DNA of 41,927 bases from Prado023 sp963798745 (GCA_963798745.1 CAWCUF010000008.1:1-41927), one strand, 5' to 3'; positions 23,661 to 33,100 are shown, counted from the stretch's first letter. A program made the numbers and translations. The notes: generated from the letters alone by a model not told the origin.

Positions 23661-23749
23661 CAGGAATCGATCCAAGATCGAGGGGGCGCGGGCCCCGGAG
23701 ACTTGGATCGATCCACCGAAAGCCGAGGAAACTTGGATCGACCCGCGCT
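23661..23749 (+). repeat. Family A element, copy 3
   Basis: ATCGATCCAAG (23666-23676), 25 nt, inverted CTTGGATCGATCC (23702-23714), then direct CTTGGATCGACC (23732-23743), starting 30 bp after the previous box. The 25-nt spacer contains GGGGC-GCGG-GCCCC and extends the hairpin. Confidence 0.88.
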
Positions 23750-23793
23750 GGCCGGGCATGGTGGCCGGGCGATGGTGGCCGCGCGGGCGGCGA

Positions 23794-23827
23794 GCGGCGG
23801 GCGGCGGGCGGCGGGCGGCGGGCGGCG
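23794..23827 (+). repeat. Heptamer array, about 5 units
   Basis: The 7-nt unit GGCGGGC repeats without interruption between family A copies 3 and 4. A 7-nt unit shifts frame with each copy, so this is not coding. Confidence 0.8.
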
Positions 23828-23873
23828 CACACGACACCCGATCCACCCGGCCGGCTTGCGAGTGCCATCTGCC

Positions 23874-23962
23874 CAGGAATCGATCCAAGCTCGAGGGCGC
23901 GCTGGCCCCCGAAAGTTGGATCGATCCACCGAAAGCCGACGAAACTTGGATCGACCGCGCTG
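23874..23962 (+). repeat. Family A element, copy 4
   Basis: ATCGATCCAAG at 23879-23889, inverted box at 23915 (GTTGGAT, one change) and direct CTTGGAT at 23945. The spacing is again 25 nt and 30 nt. Confidence 0.86.
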
Positions 23963-23965
23963 GCT

Positions 23966-24022
23966 GGCGGCGGGCGGCGGGCGGCGGGCGGCGGGCGGCG
24001 GGCGGCGGGCGGCGGGCGGCGC
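23966..24022 (+). repeat. Heptamer array, about 8 units
   Basis: The same GGCGGGC unit as at 23794 but with more copies, placed at the matching position after family A copy 4. Confidence 0.82.
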
Positions 24023-24059
24023 ATACAACCCGATCCACCCGGCCCGCCGCACGCCTGCC

Positions 24060-24146
24060 CAGGAATCGATCCAAGATCGAGGGGGCACGGGCCACGGAAA
24101 CTTGGATCGATCCACCGAAAGCCGAGGAAACTTGGATCGACCCGCG
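24060..24146 (+). repeat. Family A element, copy 5
   Basis: ATCGATCCAAG at 24065-24075, inverted CTTGGATCGATCC at 24101-24113 and direct CTTGGATCGACC at 24131-24142, with 25-nt and 30-nt spacing as in the other copies. Confidence 0.88.
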
Positions 24147-24194
24147 CGTGCTGGCCTCGGGCGGCGGGGACGGGCCGCGGCGGCCGGGCCCCGG

Positions 24195-24256
24195 GCGGGT
24201 GGTGGGGGCGGGTGGTGGGGGTGGGTGGTGGGGGTGGGGGGTGGTGTGGGTGGTGG
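24195..24256 (+). repeat. G-run tract with quadruplex potential
   Basis: More than eight runs of three to six G separated by one to three bases (GGTGGGGG-type units). It lies about 40 bp past the nudC stop, where the nudC transcript would carry the C-rich complement. Confidence 0.6.
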
Positions 24257-24292
24257 CGGCCGGGAGGGGCGACTGGCGCTGGGTGCGGGCGG

Positions 24293-25252
24293 CTACCAGC
24301 GGCACCATTCGTCGGGCAGGGGCTGGCCGAACCAGGTCCGCACCAGGTGATGGGCGATCGACAGCCGCCCCGGCAGGCGCACCTCGCGCGCCTCGCACAG
24401 CGCGGGCAACTCGGCCCGGCTGATCCAGCGAGCTTCGGCGATCTCCACTCCATCGGGGCGCGGCGCGGGTCGTAGGCCGCCGATCCGCGCGTGATATCCG
24501 AGCATCAGGGACGCTGGGAAGGGCCAGGGCTGGCTGCCGAGGTAGGTCGTGGTCAGCGGACGCAGCCCGACCTCCTCGCCGATCTCGCGCAGCACCGCGG
24601 ACTCGGCCGACTCACCAGGCTCCACGAAGCCGGCCAGCGTGGAGAACGCTCCGATCGGCCAGCGAGTCTGGCGGCCCAGCAGCGCGTTGTCCTCGTCGTC
24701 GAGCAGCAGGGCGATCACCGCCGGATCGGTGCGGGGATAGTGCTCGGTGCCGTCCTGCGGGCAGTGCCGCCACCAGCCCAGGCCGGCGACCTCCGTGGGA
24801 GCGCCGCAGCGCGGGCAGCGCACATGGGTCGCGTGCCAATTGGCCAGGGCGACGAGTTCGGCGAGGATGCCGCGCTCGTCCGCACCCAGCCGCAGCGCCA
24901 CCTCGCGCAGGCCCGCCCACTGGGCCTCGGGGGCCACCGCGGACTCGCTGCGATCCACGACCCGCCCACACCAGGCCCGCCCCGCCCGGTCGACGCCGAG
25001 CAGGATGTCCTCACCCGATCCCGGGGCGGCAGCATGGGCTACCTCAGCGCCCCGGTGCGGATCGGCCAGGCCCAACGACACCGCCTCGTCGGGGCCGCGC
25101 AGGACGGGGGTGGCGCCGTCCCGGTCGAGCAGGAGCAGGACCCGATCCTCGGGAACGGCCGACCAGCCCGACGTGCGCAGCTCCGCACGGCGGTCGAGGA
25201 CCTCGTGGCCGAGGGCGGGGCAGAGGCGATGGATCCCGGGGCCCTCGGACAT
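24293..25252 (-). CDS. nudC: NAD(H)/NADPH pyrophosphatase NudC
   Basis: A 319-residue NudC-family enzyme that cleaves NAD(H) to NMN and AMP, and in some bacteria removes NAD caps from RNA. Seen in order: an N-terminal domain, a zinc-ribbon region (CPRCGAPT then RHCPQDGTEHYPRTDPAVI), the Nudix box GFVEPGESAESAVLREIGEEVGL, and the diagnostic SQPWPFPASLMLGY motif. The fourth zinc ligand is Asp (CPQD) instead of Cys, so zinc binding may be lost or altered. ATG 25252 was chosen because TACGGT lies exactly 6 nt upstream; the frame remains open further upstream. It sits downstream of the adnAB region, as in mycobacteria. Confidence 0.93.
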   Translation of the reverse strand: MSEGPGIHRLCPALGHEVLDRRAELRTSGWSAVPEDRVLLLLDRDGATPVLRGPDEAVSLGLADPHRGAEVAHAAAPGSGEDILLGVDRAGRAWCGRVVDRSESAVAPEAQWAGLREVALRLGADERGILAELVALANWHATHVRCPRCGAPTEVAGLGWWRHCPQDGTEHYPRTDPAVIALLLDDEDNALLGRQTRWPIGAFSTLAGFVEPGESAESAVLREIGEEVGLRPLTTTYLGSQPWPFPASLMLGYHARIGGLRPAPRPDGVEIAEARWISRAELPALCEAREVRLPGRLSIAHHLVRTWFGQPLPDEWCRW

Positions 25253-25679
25253 GGGGCCACCGTACTGGCCGATCGGCCCGCGCGACCCGAATCCTCGCCC
25301 ACCGAGATCGACGCGGGGTCCACACCGGAGCACTCGCCATGGAGCCCCGCCACCTTGGGTCGGCTCGTTCATCCGATCCAGCGCTGCGCCGCGCCGCGCC
25401 ACCGCCGACAACGCTCACGAGGAGCACCGGCCCGGGCGCACCTACGAGGAGGAAGTCGTCCCACGCTCGTGCCTTGGAACACCCCTCTCCTTCGGGGCCT
25501 GCCCGCCACCGTCACGACGAGGAACGTCCCCCGGGGGTAGCCCAGCCGGAGGAACCCGCGGGCAGCGCTTGGGCGAGGGGCCCGGGCCACACACAGGACG
25601 CAGCCCGTCCAAGTCGCCCGCACGCGTCCGGGGGCCGGCGAGACTGCTGGCCGCCGGACGATGTGACAGGGTGGGCGCC
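25253..25679. other. Divergent gap between nudC and the EEP gene
   Basis: A 427-bp stretch holding the leaderless promoters of nudC (25259-25264) and probably of the EEP gene. Beyond these I see no convincing gene. Open frames here are Arg/Pro-rich and lack start signals. Confidence 0.5.
25259..25264 (-). promoter_or_regulatory. -10 hexamer TACGGT for nudC
   Basis: TACGGT, six bases, then ATG on the minus strand. This is the same leaderless geometry as several other genes in the window. Confidence 0.5.
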
Positions 25680-26717
25680 GTGCGTGTGGCGACCTTCAAC
25701 CTCCTCCACGGGGTTCCGCTGCGTGACCGCGCGGCAAGCGCCGCCGAGAAGTCCGAGCCTGGGCCGGGCCGGGGCCGCGCCCGCGGCGGCGCGCGACCCG
25801 GGGCTTACGCGCAGCCCGGTGCGAACGCCCACGGCGCGAGCGCGGCCGACCCGATCGTCGCGGCCGCGACCGACGGCGTGGCTGCCACCGAGCGGCAGAG
25901 ATGGTCACCGGACGTCAGCGACCCTGCCGATCTGCTGCACTCGATCGAGGAACTCCTGGAGGCTGGTCCGATCGACGTGATCGCCCTGCAGGAGGTCGAT
26001 CGCGGCCAGAAGCGCACCGCGGGCGTGGACCAGGCCCGGCTCGTGGCCGAGGCGATCGGCGCCAAGTACTGGCGATTCGTGCCCAGCGTCCGGGGCACGC
26101 CTGGGATCGCCTCCGAGGGTGCCGCGTGGGTGCCGGCCACCAGCGCCGACGACCCGCCCGGCGACCAGAGCGACTCCGAGGAACCCACCGCGTCGGAACC
26201 TCGCTACGGCGTCGCGCTGATCAGTCGGTTCCCGATCCGAGGCTGGCGAGTCACGCGGTTCCCACCCGCGCCCGTCTCGATCCCGCTTCTGGCGCCGAGC
26301 GAGGACGGTCGACCGCGAGCCATCCGAGTGCCCGACGAGCCGCGCTCGGCGGTGGCCGGGATCGTGGAGACGCCACACGCGGACGTGACGGTGGCCACCG
26401 CGCACCTCTCGTTCGTACCCGGCGTGAACACCAAGCAGCTCAACGAGTTGCGCGCGTTCGTCGCGGGAATGCCCCGGCCGATGATCCTCATGGGCGATTT
26501 CAACACCCCCGGCGGCATCCCCGGACTGGTCACCGGGTGGGAGCAGGTCGCCCGTGTGCCCACCTTTCCGGTGATGCGCCCGCGCATCCAGTTCGACCAC
26601 ATCATGGCTGACGGCTGGACTGCCCCCGCGTTGGCGCAGGCGCGGGCCAGTGCGCGCGCCGTTCCGCTGCCGGTCAGCGATCACTGCGCGCTGCTCGCCG
26701 ACTTCCCGAACCCCTGA
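25680..26717 (+). CDS. Endonuclease/exonuclease/phosphatase (EEP) family protein
   Basis: A 345-residue EEP-superfamily (DNase I/sphingomyelinase-like) hydrolase of phosphodiester or phosphomonoester bonds. Metal and catalytic residues are visible: Asn7 (ATFNLLHG), Glu105 (IALQEVD), His in TAHLSF, Asp273 and Asn275 (GDFN), and terminal Asp334-His335 (SDH). Between the first strand and Glu105 lies a ~65-residue Ala/Gly/Pro/Arg-rich insertion not expected in the fold. Another acidic insertion near residue 160 (DDPPGDQSDSEEP) is also low complexity. No signal peptide is seen. The GTG at 25680 has CAGGGT 7 nt upstream. It sits on the opposite strand from nudC and adnB and separates them. Confidence 0.85.
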   Translation: MRVATFNLLHGVPLRDRAASAAEKSEPGPGRGRARGGARPGAYAQPGANAHGASAADPIVAAATDGVAATERQRWSPDVSDPADLLHSIEELLEAGPIDVIALQEVDRGQKRTAGVDQARLVAEAIGAKYWRFVPSVRGTPGIASEGAAWVPATSADDPPGDQSDSEEPTASEPRYGVALISRFPIRGWRVTRFPPAPVSIPLLAPSEDGRPRAIRVPDEPRSAVAGIVETPHADVTVATAHLSFVPGVNTKQLNELRAFVAGMPRPMILMGDFNTPGGIPGLVTGWEQVARVPTFPVMRPRIQFDHIMADGWTAPALAQARASARAVPLPVSDHCALLADFPNP

Positions 26718-26819
26718 GGCTCCCGCGGTAGTTCGTGATCGCAGTCGGCAAGCCGCTGGACCCGTGCGGTACGAGCTGACATTCGATCGCACCACCCGCA
26801 CACCCGCGCCGGACCCGGA

Positions 26820-29800
26820 TCACTCCACACGACGCCGATCCCCCTCCCCGGTCAGGAGGGCTGCGATCCCGTCCGCATCGGGCAGGTCCGCTGGACGCAC
26901 AACGGTCCCGGAGCGGACGAACGCGAACGCCGCCCCGACGGCCTCCACCGGGACGCCGCGCAACTCAGCCCAGGCCAGCCGGTAGATCGCCAGTTGAAGC
27001 GGGTCGGCCACGTCCGCCCGTGAGGTCTTCCAGTCCACGACCTCCCACTCCTGCCCCGCGAGTGCGTCCGGTCCGGCTGGGAAGACGGCATCGATCCGGC
27101 CCCGGATCAGGCGGCCCCCGACCGAGACCGCGAACGGGACCTCGAGCCCGACCGGGGTGCGCGCGGCGTACTCCAGCGACTCGAACGCCGCCTTGAGCTC
27201 GGCCAGCTCCGCAGCCGAACTGATCGACTCGTCCGCGGCGCCGGGGAGGTCGTCCTCGGTGATCAGCGGCAGCACCCCGAGCCTGGCCTCCACCCAGGCG
27301 TGGAAGGCCGTGCCCAGTTCGGCATGCGGGTTGCGCCGGCGGGGCATCGGGCGCAGCAGCGACTCGGCGAACTGCCCTGGGTCGGCGGCGACCTCCATCG
27401 CAGCCGATGCGGAGAGAACCCCAGGCAGGACAGCCACCGACTCCCCGTCGGACGGATGATCGACGCGGGCGAGCAGCGCGCGGATCGTGGCATCCCACGC
27501 CGCGATGCGCGGCGGCAACTCAGGGGTCTCCCGCTCCCAGGGGTCGGTGCTCGGGCCGGCATCCAGCAGCGCGGCCACCGCCCGCGCCGCTGCCGGTGCG
27601 CCCGCCGAGTCGCCGGAGTCTGGGGCCGGCCAGGGCGCTTCCACGATCTGGTCGAGCATCGGGTTGGTCGCGGCGAGCGTGGGGGCATCGTGACCGTGGC
27701 CCTCGGGCTCGGTGCCTTCACCGGACCGTGGGGAGCCGGCACCCCCGAGGGCACCGCCCGCAGACGCCTCCCGTCGCGCGGCGGCCGCTGCGGAGCCGAG
27801 GTCGAGAGGGCCGGCGGGCCCCGCGTCCGGGTCAGGCACCCATGGGTCCGCCCCGACCCCCAGCGTGGCCTGCTCGCGCAGCGACTCCAGGTACTCCGAG
27901 GGCCCGCGCTTCTTGACCTGGGTCTCGCCCCACCAGTGCCCGGTGGCGATCAGCGTGTGCTGGGCGCGGGTGACCCCCACGTAGGCCAACCGATCGTCGC
28001 CGGTCCGGTCGTGCCGACGGCAGGACTCGAGGAACGCGTCGAGGTCCTTCTTGGCGTAGCCGGTCAGATCGGGGAGGACGTGGCGGTCGTCGCGAAGCTC
28101 GCTGGGCACGACGTGGGCGTTGGTCGTCCACCGTTCGGAGCCCTTCCCGCCCGGGAACGAGCCACGACACACGTGCGGCAGCACCACCACGGGGAACTCC
28201 AAGCCCTTGGCCTTGTGCATGGTCATCAACTGCACCGCACCCGGGACGATGGGCAGGTCGACCTGCTCGTCGGACCCGAGCTGCTCGGCGGCCTCGAGAT
28301 GGGCCAGGAACGCGCCCAGGCCGGTGCGCCCGTCGGCATCGCTGAACCCCTCGACCAGGGACAGCAGGCCCGCGAGCCCGACGTCGCCGATGCCGTGTCC
28401 ATCACTGGCGAGGTCGGCCTCCACGCGAGCGCCGGTCACCGCCAGCACGGTGCCCACGAGGTCGGCCAGCGGGGCGCCGACATGCCCCTGGAGCACCCGC
28501 AGCTCGTCGCGGAACGCGGCGAGGCGATCCCTGGCGGCCTGCGACACGTACGGGCCCGGGTCGGCGACAGCTTCCAGGAGGCTCGGGCGTTCCACCGGGT
28601 CGGTGTGCTCACTGGCCTGGGCCAGCTCGTCGCGCAGCCGCTGCTGACCCACCGCCGAGCTCACCAGCGCGGGTCGGCGACCGGCCAGTGCGAGGGCTCG
28701 CGCCCCGAGCTGGTGCAGGTCGTGGGTGCCGATCCGCCAGCGCGCACCTGCCAGCAGGGCGACCACGGAGGTGTTGTCACCCGGGTCGGCCAGGACTCGC
28801 AGGGTGCAGAGCACGGCGGTGGCGTACGGGCTGCTGGTCAGGGCCGCCACCCCGGACACGGCGGCCGGCACGCCTCGCGCCGTGAGCAGTGCCTGCAGCG
28901 GGCCGAGTTGGTCGTTCGCGCGGCCGAGGACGGCGATGTGCGCCGGTGGGGTGCCCGCATCGACGAGGTCGCGGACCTGGTCGGCCAGCCACGCCCGCTC
29001 GTCGGCGATGGTCCCCAGCAGCGCGGCGCGCACGGTGGCCGGCGCCGGCTCCGGCGGGCGCAGCCGGGCCACCTGCGGATGCTGGGCCCGCAGCCCGTCG
29101 GCGATCCCGTTGGCTGCCTCGAGGATGGGGGTACCCGAGCGCCGGTTGACGCTGAGCACGCGGATCGGCGCCGAGCCGTCGCTGAAGTGGGCGGCGAACG
29201 CGTCGATGTTGGCCACCGACGCGCTGCGCCACCCGTAGATGGCCTGCATCGGGTCTCCGACCGCGGTGACCGCCGTGCCCGCGAACAGGGTGGACAGGAT
29301 CACGCGCTGGGCGATCGAGGTGTCCTGGTACTCATCGAGGAGCACCACCCGGTACGACTGGCGCAGGCCGGCGACGAGCTCGTCGGAGCTGCCGACCAGC
29401 TCCGCGCACAGCCGCATGTGGTCGGAGAAGTCCAATCCGCCCACATCCGTGCGGGCCTGGCGCAGCTCGTCGACGAGGTCGGCGAGCTCCAGACGCTTGA
29501 GCGCGGTGTCCCGGATGGCCTGCACGGGTTTCGTAGGCTTCGGCAGGTCGCTGATCGCCGCGACGACAGCTCGATCGTGCGCCCGCAACTCGTCGGTGCT
29601 GATCGTCTGCTCGGCGAGGTTGGCATCGAGCCGGACGACCTGGCTGGCCACGTGGATCGGACCGAGCGTGGTGACCGACAGCCGCCGCGTGCGGCAGACG
29701 ATCCGGTAGGCCAGTTGCGCGACGGCCGCCCCGGAGAGCAGCCGCGCACCCGGCTCGATCCCCACTCGGAGACCCTGCTCCTCGATCAGCCGCCCGGCGA

Positions 29801-30164
29801 ACGCGTGGTAGGTGGCGATGGTCGGCTCGCCGATCTCGTCGCCGCGATCTGCCGGGTGCTGGGCGCGCCAGTGGTTGAGCTGGGTCGTCACCCGGTGCGC
29901 CAGTTCGGCTGCCGCCTTGTTCGTGAACGTCAGGCCCAGGACCTGATGCTCGGCCACGTAGCCCGAGGCCACCAGCCAGAGCACTCGCGCGGCCATCACC
30001 GCGGTCTTGCCGGTGCCTGCGCCGGCCACGATCACGAATGGCTGCATCGGCGCACTGACGCACGCCCACTGCTCGTCGGTGAGGGTCAGGCCCAGCAGGC
30101 GGTCGAGTTCGGCGCGCGGCATCGGCACCGGGTCGGGCAGCGCCGGCGGGTTCGATGTCGCCAT
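26820..30164 (-). CDS. adnB: AdnB-like helicase-nuclease, motor subunit
   Basis: A 1114-residue subunit of the AdnAB double-strand-break resection machine. The SF1A helicase has motif I GAGTGKT (48-54), motif II LDEYQDTS, motif III GDPMQAIYGWRS, motif V TMHKAKGLEFP and motif VI YVGVTRAQHT. The C-terminal RecB-type nuclease shows GTAFHAWVEARLG, GRIDAVF, VVDWKTSR and QLAIYRLAW, so both activities look intact. No iron-sulfur cysteines are present in its nuclease domain. Mycobacterial AdnB is of similar length (about 1,100 residues). The ATG overlaps the adnA stop by one base (TGATG), so the subunits are translated together. An acidic linker of about 100 residues separates motor from nuclease. 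Confidence 0.93.
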   Translation of the reverse strand: MATSNPPALPDPVPMPRAELDRLLGLTLTDEQWACVSAPMQPFVIVAGAGTGKTAVMAARVLWLVASGYVAEHQVLGLTFTNKAAAELAHRVTTQLNHWRAQHPADRGDEIGEPTIATYHAFAGRLIEEQGLRVGIEPGARLLSGAAVAQLAYRIVCRTRRLSVTTLGPIHVASQVVRLDANLAEQTISTDELRAHDRAVVAAISDLPKPTKPVQAIRDTALKRLELADLVDELRQARTDVGGLDFSDHMRLCAELVGSSDELVAGLRQSYRVVLLDEYQDTSIAQRVILSTLFAGTAVTAVGDPMQAIYGWRSASVANIDAFAAHFSDGSAPIRVLSVNRRSGTPILEAANGIADGLRAQHPQVARLRPPEPAPATVRAALLGTIADERAWLADQVRDLVDAGTPPAHIAVLGRANDQLGPLQALLTARGVPAAVSGVAALTSSPYATAVLCTLRVLADPGDNTSVVALLAGARWRIGTHDLHQLGARALALAGRRPALVSSAVGQQRLRDELAQASEHTDPVERPSLLEAVADPGPYVSQAARDRLAAFRDELRVLQGHVGAPLADLVGTVLAVTGARVEADLASDGHGIGDVGLAGLLSLVEGFSDADGRTGLGAFLAHLEAAEQLGSDEQVDLPIVPGAVQLMTMHKAKGLEFPVVVLPHVCRGSFPGGKGSERWTTNAHVVPSELRDDRHVLPDLTGYAKKDLDAFLESCRRHDRTGDDRLAYVGVTRAQHTLIATGHWWGETQVKKRGPSEYLESLREQATLGVGADPWVPDPDAGPAGPLDLGSAAAAARREASAGGALGGAGSPRSGEGTEPEGHGHDAPTLAATNPMLDQIVEAPWPAPDSGDSAGAPAAARAVAALLDAGPSTDPWERETPELPPRIAAWDATIRALLARVDHPSDGESVAVLPGVLSASAAMEVAADPGQFAESLLRPMPRRRNPHAELGTAFHAWVEARLGVLPLITEDDLPGAADESISSAAELAELKAAFESLEYAARTPVGLEVPFAVSVGGRLIRGRIDAVFPAGPDALAGQEWEVVDWKTSRADVADPLQLAIYRLAWAELRGVPVEAVGAAFAFVRSGTVVRPADLPDADGIAALLTGEGDRRRVE

Positions 30165-33100
30165 CAGGACTCCTCTCCCCAGAGCGTGCCCTGGACCGGA
30201 CGGGGCGGGTCGACCGGTCGTGTGCTGTCGGCCGGTGCGAGCGGCGCGGGCGGGCGCTTCGCCGGCCGGTCGTCCGAGTCCGACGGGATCGGCAGGGCCG
30301 GCCCGGCCCCGGCCGGGGAAGCCCCGCCTGCGGAGTCCGCGCCCGTAGCCCCGCCGCCAACGCCGGTGTCGCTGCCCACGGACGCCCCGCTGGGAACGTG
30401 CACCGGGCACATGAACCTGAACGTGCACGAGCCGCACCGGCTGTTGCGGCGCGCCGGGTAGTCCGGACCGGTGGCCAGCCGAGCTGCCTCCACGACCAGG
30501 TCGTTGACCCAGGTCCAGCCCTCGTCCAGGGGGGCCTGATGGCGGACCTTCGGCATCCCATCGGCATAGCAGTCACCGACATGCACGAGCTCTCCCCCGC
30601 CGAGGGCCAGCGGCGCAACCTCGGCGCCCCGTGAGCCCTCCGCACCCTGTGAGACCTCGGCTCCGGCAGCGTCGAGCGCACCCAGACGCAGCGCCAACTG
30701 GTAGATGCCCAGTTGGGGGTTCTGCGCCGCAGCACCCGCGGAGACGGCGGTGCGCCCGGTCTTGAAGTCAACGACGTGCAGCCGGCCGGAGTCGTCGCGG
30801 TCCACGCGGTCGATCGAACCCCGCAGGCCGACGGGCGAGGACGTCCCCTCGACCGGGACAGTGAAGCTGATCTCACTGCCGACGACCGCTCGCTCCGAGG
30901 CACGATGCCACGACAGCAGGGCGGCGATCCGCTCGTCGACGCGCTGGCGTTCCATGACCTGCTGGTAGTGGGCGGGGTAGGGCATGGACGGCCAGATCGC
31001 GTCCACGAACGGCGCGATCTGCGCCGCATCGGGCTCGATGTCACCACGCGCCAGGGCGTCAGCGACCGCGTGCACGACCAGCCCGACGGTCGCCGTGGCT
31101 CCCGACGGCGTGCCGGCGCCGACCCGCTTCTCCAGGAACCAGCGCAACGGGCAGTCGCGCAGGCCCGCCACGGCCGAGGCCGAGAGCATCAGCGGCCGCT
31201 CGGCGCGGACTGGGACCCCCTGACCGTTGCCGACCTCATCCACGCGGCGCCCCGCCTGAACAGGCTCCCCCGCCTGGGCAACCTCCCCCGCCTCGTCCTG
31301 GTGAGCCCTCTGAACCCGCCGGCCCGTCAGGTCCTCCGGCGCCCCTTCCGCCACCCCGCCGCCCATCTCGGCAGCCACGGACCCGGTCAGCGGCGCCGCA
31401 CCCCACCAACGCGCGGGGTCGGCCGTGGCCAGGGGGCCGAGCGGTCCACCGCCCCGCGCCCGGGCGGCGAGCGCGGCCAACCGCCGCACGGCTGCCCCGC
31501 GCAGCTCCTCGACCTCGAGGTCCAGCGAACCATCAGCGAGCACCCGTACCGGGGCCTGGGCCGCCTCGCGCAGCACACTGACCAGTCCCTCGGCGGACAT
31601 GGGCGTCGCGGACCGGGCCGGCATCGCCTGGATCGGCTGACCCAGCTCGGCGAGGAACCGGGAGGCCTCCAGGCCACCGTCCTGGGGCTCGGCCACGGCG
31701 CTGACGACCAGGTGGCTGCGGGCCCGGGTGCAGGCGACGTACATCAGCCGGCGCTCCTCGGCCAGCAGGTCAGCGCGGGTCTGGCCCTCGATGCGGCCCC
31801 TCGAGCCCAGCTCGGCGACATGCAGCAGGTCCGAGCGCAGCCGCAGGTCCGGCCACTGGCCCTCCTGCACGGACGCCACCACCACGAGCTCCCATTCCAG
31901 GCCCTTGGCCCGGTGCGCGCTGAGCAGCCGGACCTGGTCGCGGTCGGCATCCCTGGCGCTGCGAACCTCCTGCGGGATGCGCAGCGCGCGCACGTCGTCG
32001 AGGAACGCACTGAGCGCCGCCGGCCCCCGGCGCTGCGGCGGCAGCCGACCGGCCAGCTCGAACAGGGCGATCACGGCGTCGAGGTCGCGGTGCGCGGCCG
32101 CGGTGGCGCCGGTGGAGCCGGGCCGCAGCGCGACGGCACGCAGTCGCTGCGGCCAATCCGTGCTGGTCCACGCCGCCCAGAGCACCTCGCTGATCATCTG
32201 GCCGTCTGCGGTGGCCGACCGAGCCGCCCGCACCGCGCGTCGCACGCGTTGGATGGCGGGGCGGGCCGCCCGCGGCAGCCCGTCGAGGTCGGGATCGTCC
32301 GGGAGCGTCGACGAGCCAAGCAGCGAGGTCAGCAGCGCGTCGGACGCCTCCAGCGGCGCAGCCTGCGACCCCGCATCGACAACCACGCCCAACCGGGCGC
32401 GCGCCTCCTTGGCCCGGACCAACAGCGCCCTGGCCACGCCGCGGATCGTCACCGCGTCGAGGCGACCCAACGGCCCGGCGAGCAGCACGCGACCGGTCTC
32501 GTCGGGCATCGAGCCGGCATCCACGGCCAACCCGAGGACCGCCAGCAGCACCCCGACCGCCGGCTCCTCGGCCAACGGGAGCTCATCCGGCGGCAGCCAG
32601 ACCGGCACGCCGGCCGCCCGCAGCGCCCGCGCCACAACCGGGCCGCTCACCGCCGGGTTGCGCAGGAGCACCGCCATCTGCGACCACGCCAACCCGGGCC
32701 GCCCCGAGTCCCCGGCATGCGCGCGCAGCAGCGTCTCGGCCACGCCGGACGCCTCGGCGGTGGCCGTCGGGAACGTCCGGACCGCCACGACCGCGGGGCC
32801 CGGCGCAGCAACGGGCGTGCGGTGCAGCCGCTGAACCGCTGCCGGCAGGGGCGCCAACGACAACGGACCGAGCACCCCGCCAGCCGCCTCGGCGAGGGTG
32901 CGCGGGAACCTGCGGGTGGTGCGCAGGACCTCGATGCGCGCCGGCTGGCCGCTGGGGTCGGCGAACTCGTCGGGGAACCGCAGGATGCCGCGCGGGTCGG
33001 CACCCCGGAACCCATAGATCGCCTGGTCGGGATCCCCGACCGCCACCACCTGGGCACCACCGGAGGCCAGCCCGCGCAGCAGCGCGACCTGCGCCGGATC

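Larger units (their letters stand above)
23585..24292. other. Repeat-expanded gap between uvrD2 and nudC
   Basis: A 708-bp stretch with no gene, made almost wholly of repeats: three family A elements, two heptamer arrays and a G-run tract. The larger unit is a family A element, a CGCGCTGGC-like junction, a heptamer array, an ACCCGATCCACCCGGCC segment and then the next element. It occurs about 2.5 times with steps of 213 and 186 bp, so local duplication built the region. Confidence 0.8.

Noticed and set aside
23585..24115. N-terminal extension of UvrD2 through the repeat region
   Set aside because: The extension translates the intergenic elements (Trp-Ile-Asp-Ser and Ala-Ala-Arg-Arg-Pro repeats). 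A good ribosome binding site and ATG lie at 23584.
23661..24146. CRISPR-like appearance of the three repeated elements
   Set aside because: Units are ~90 bp with internal palindromes and steps of 213 and 186 bp filled by heptamer arrays. There are no 25-40 bp repeats with unique equal spacers and no cas genes.
25369..25623. An 84-codon minus-strand frame in the nudC-EEP gap
   Set aside because: Arg/Cys-rich composition, no start signal, no recognisable domain.
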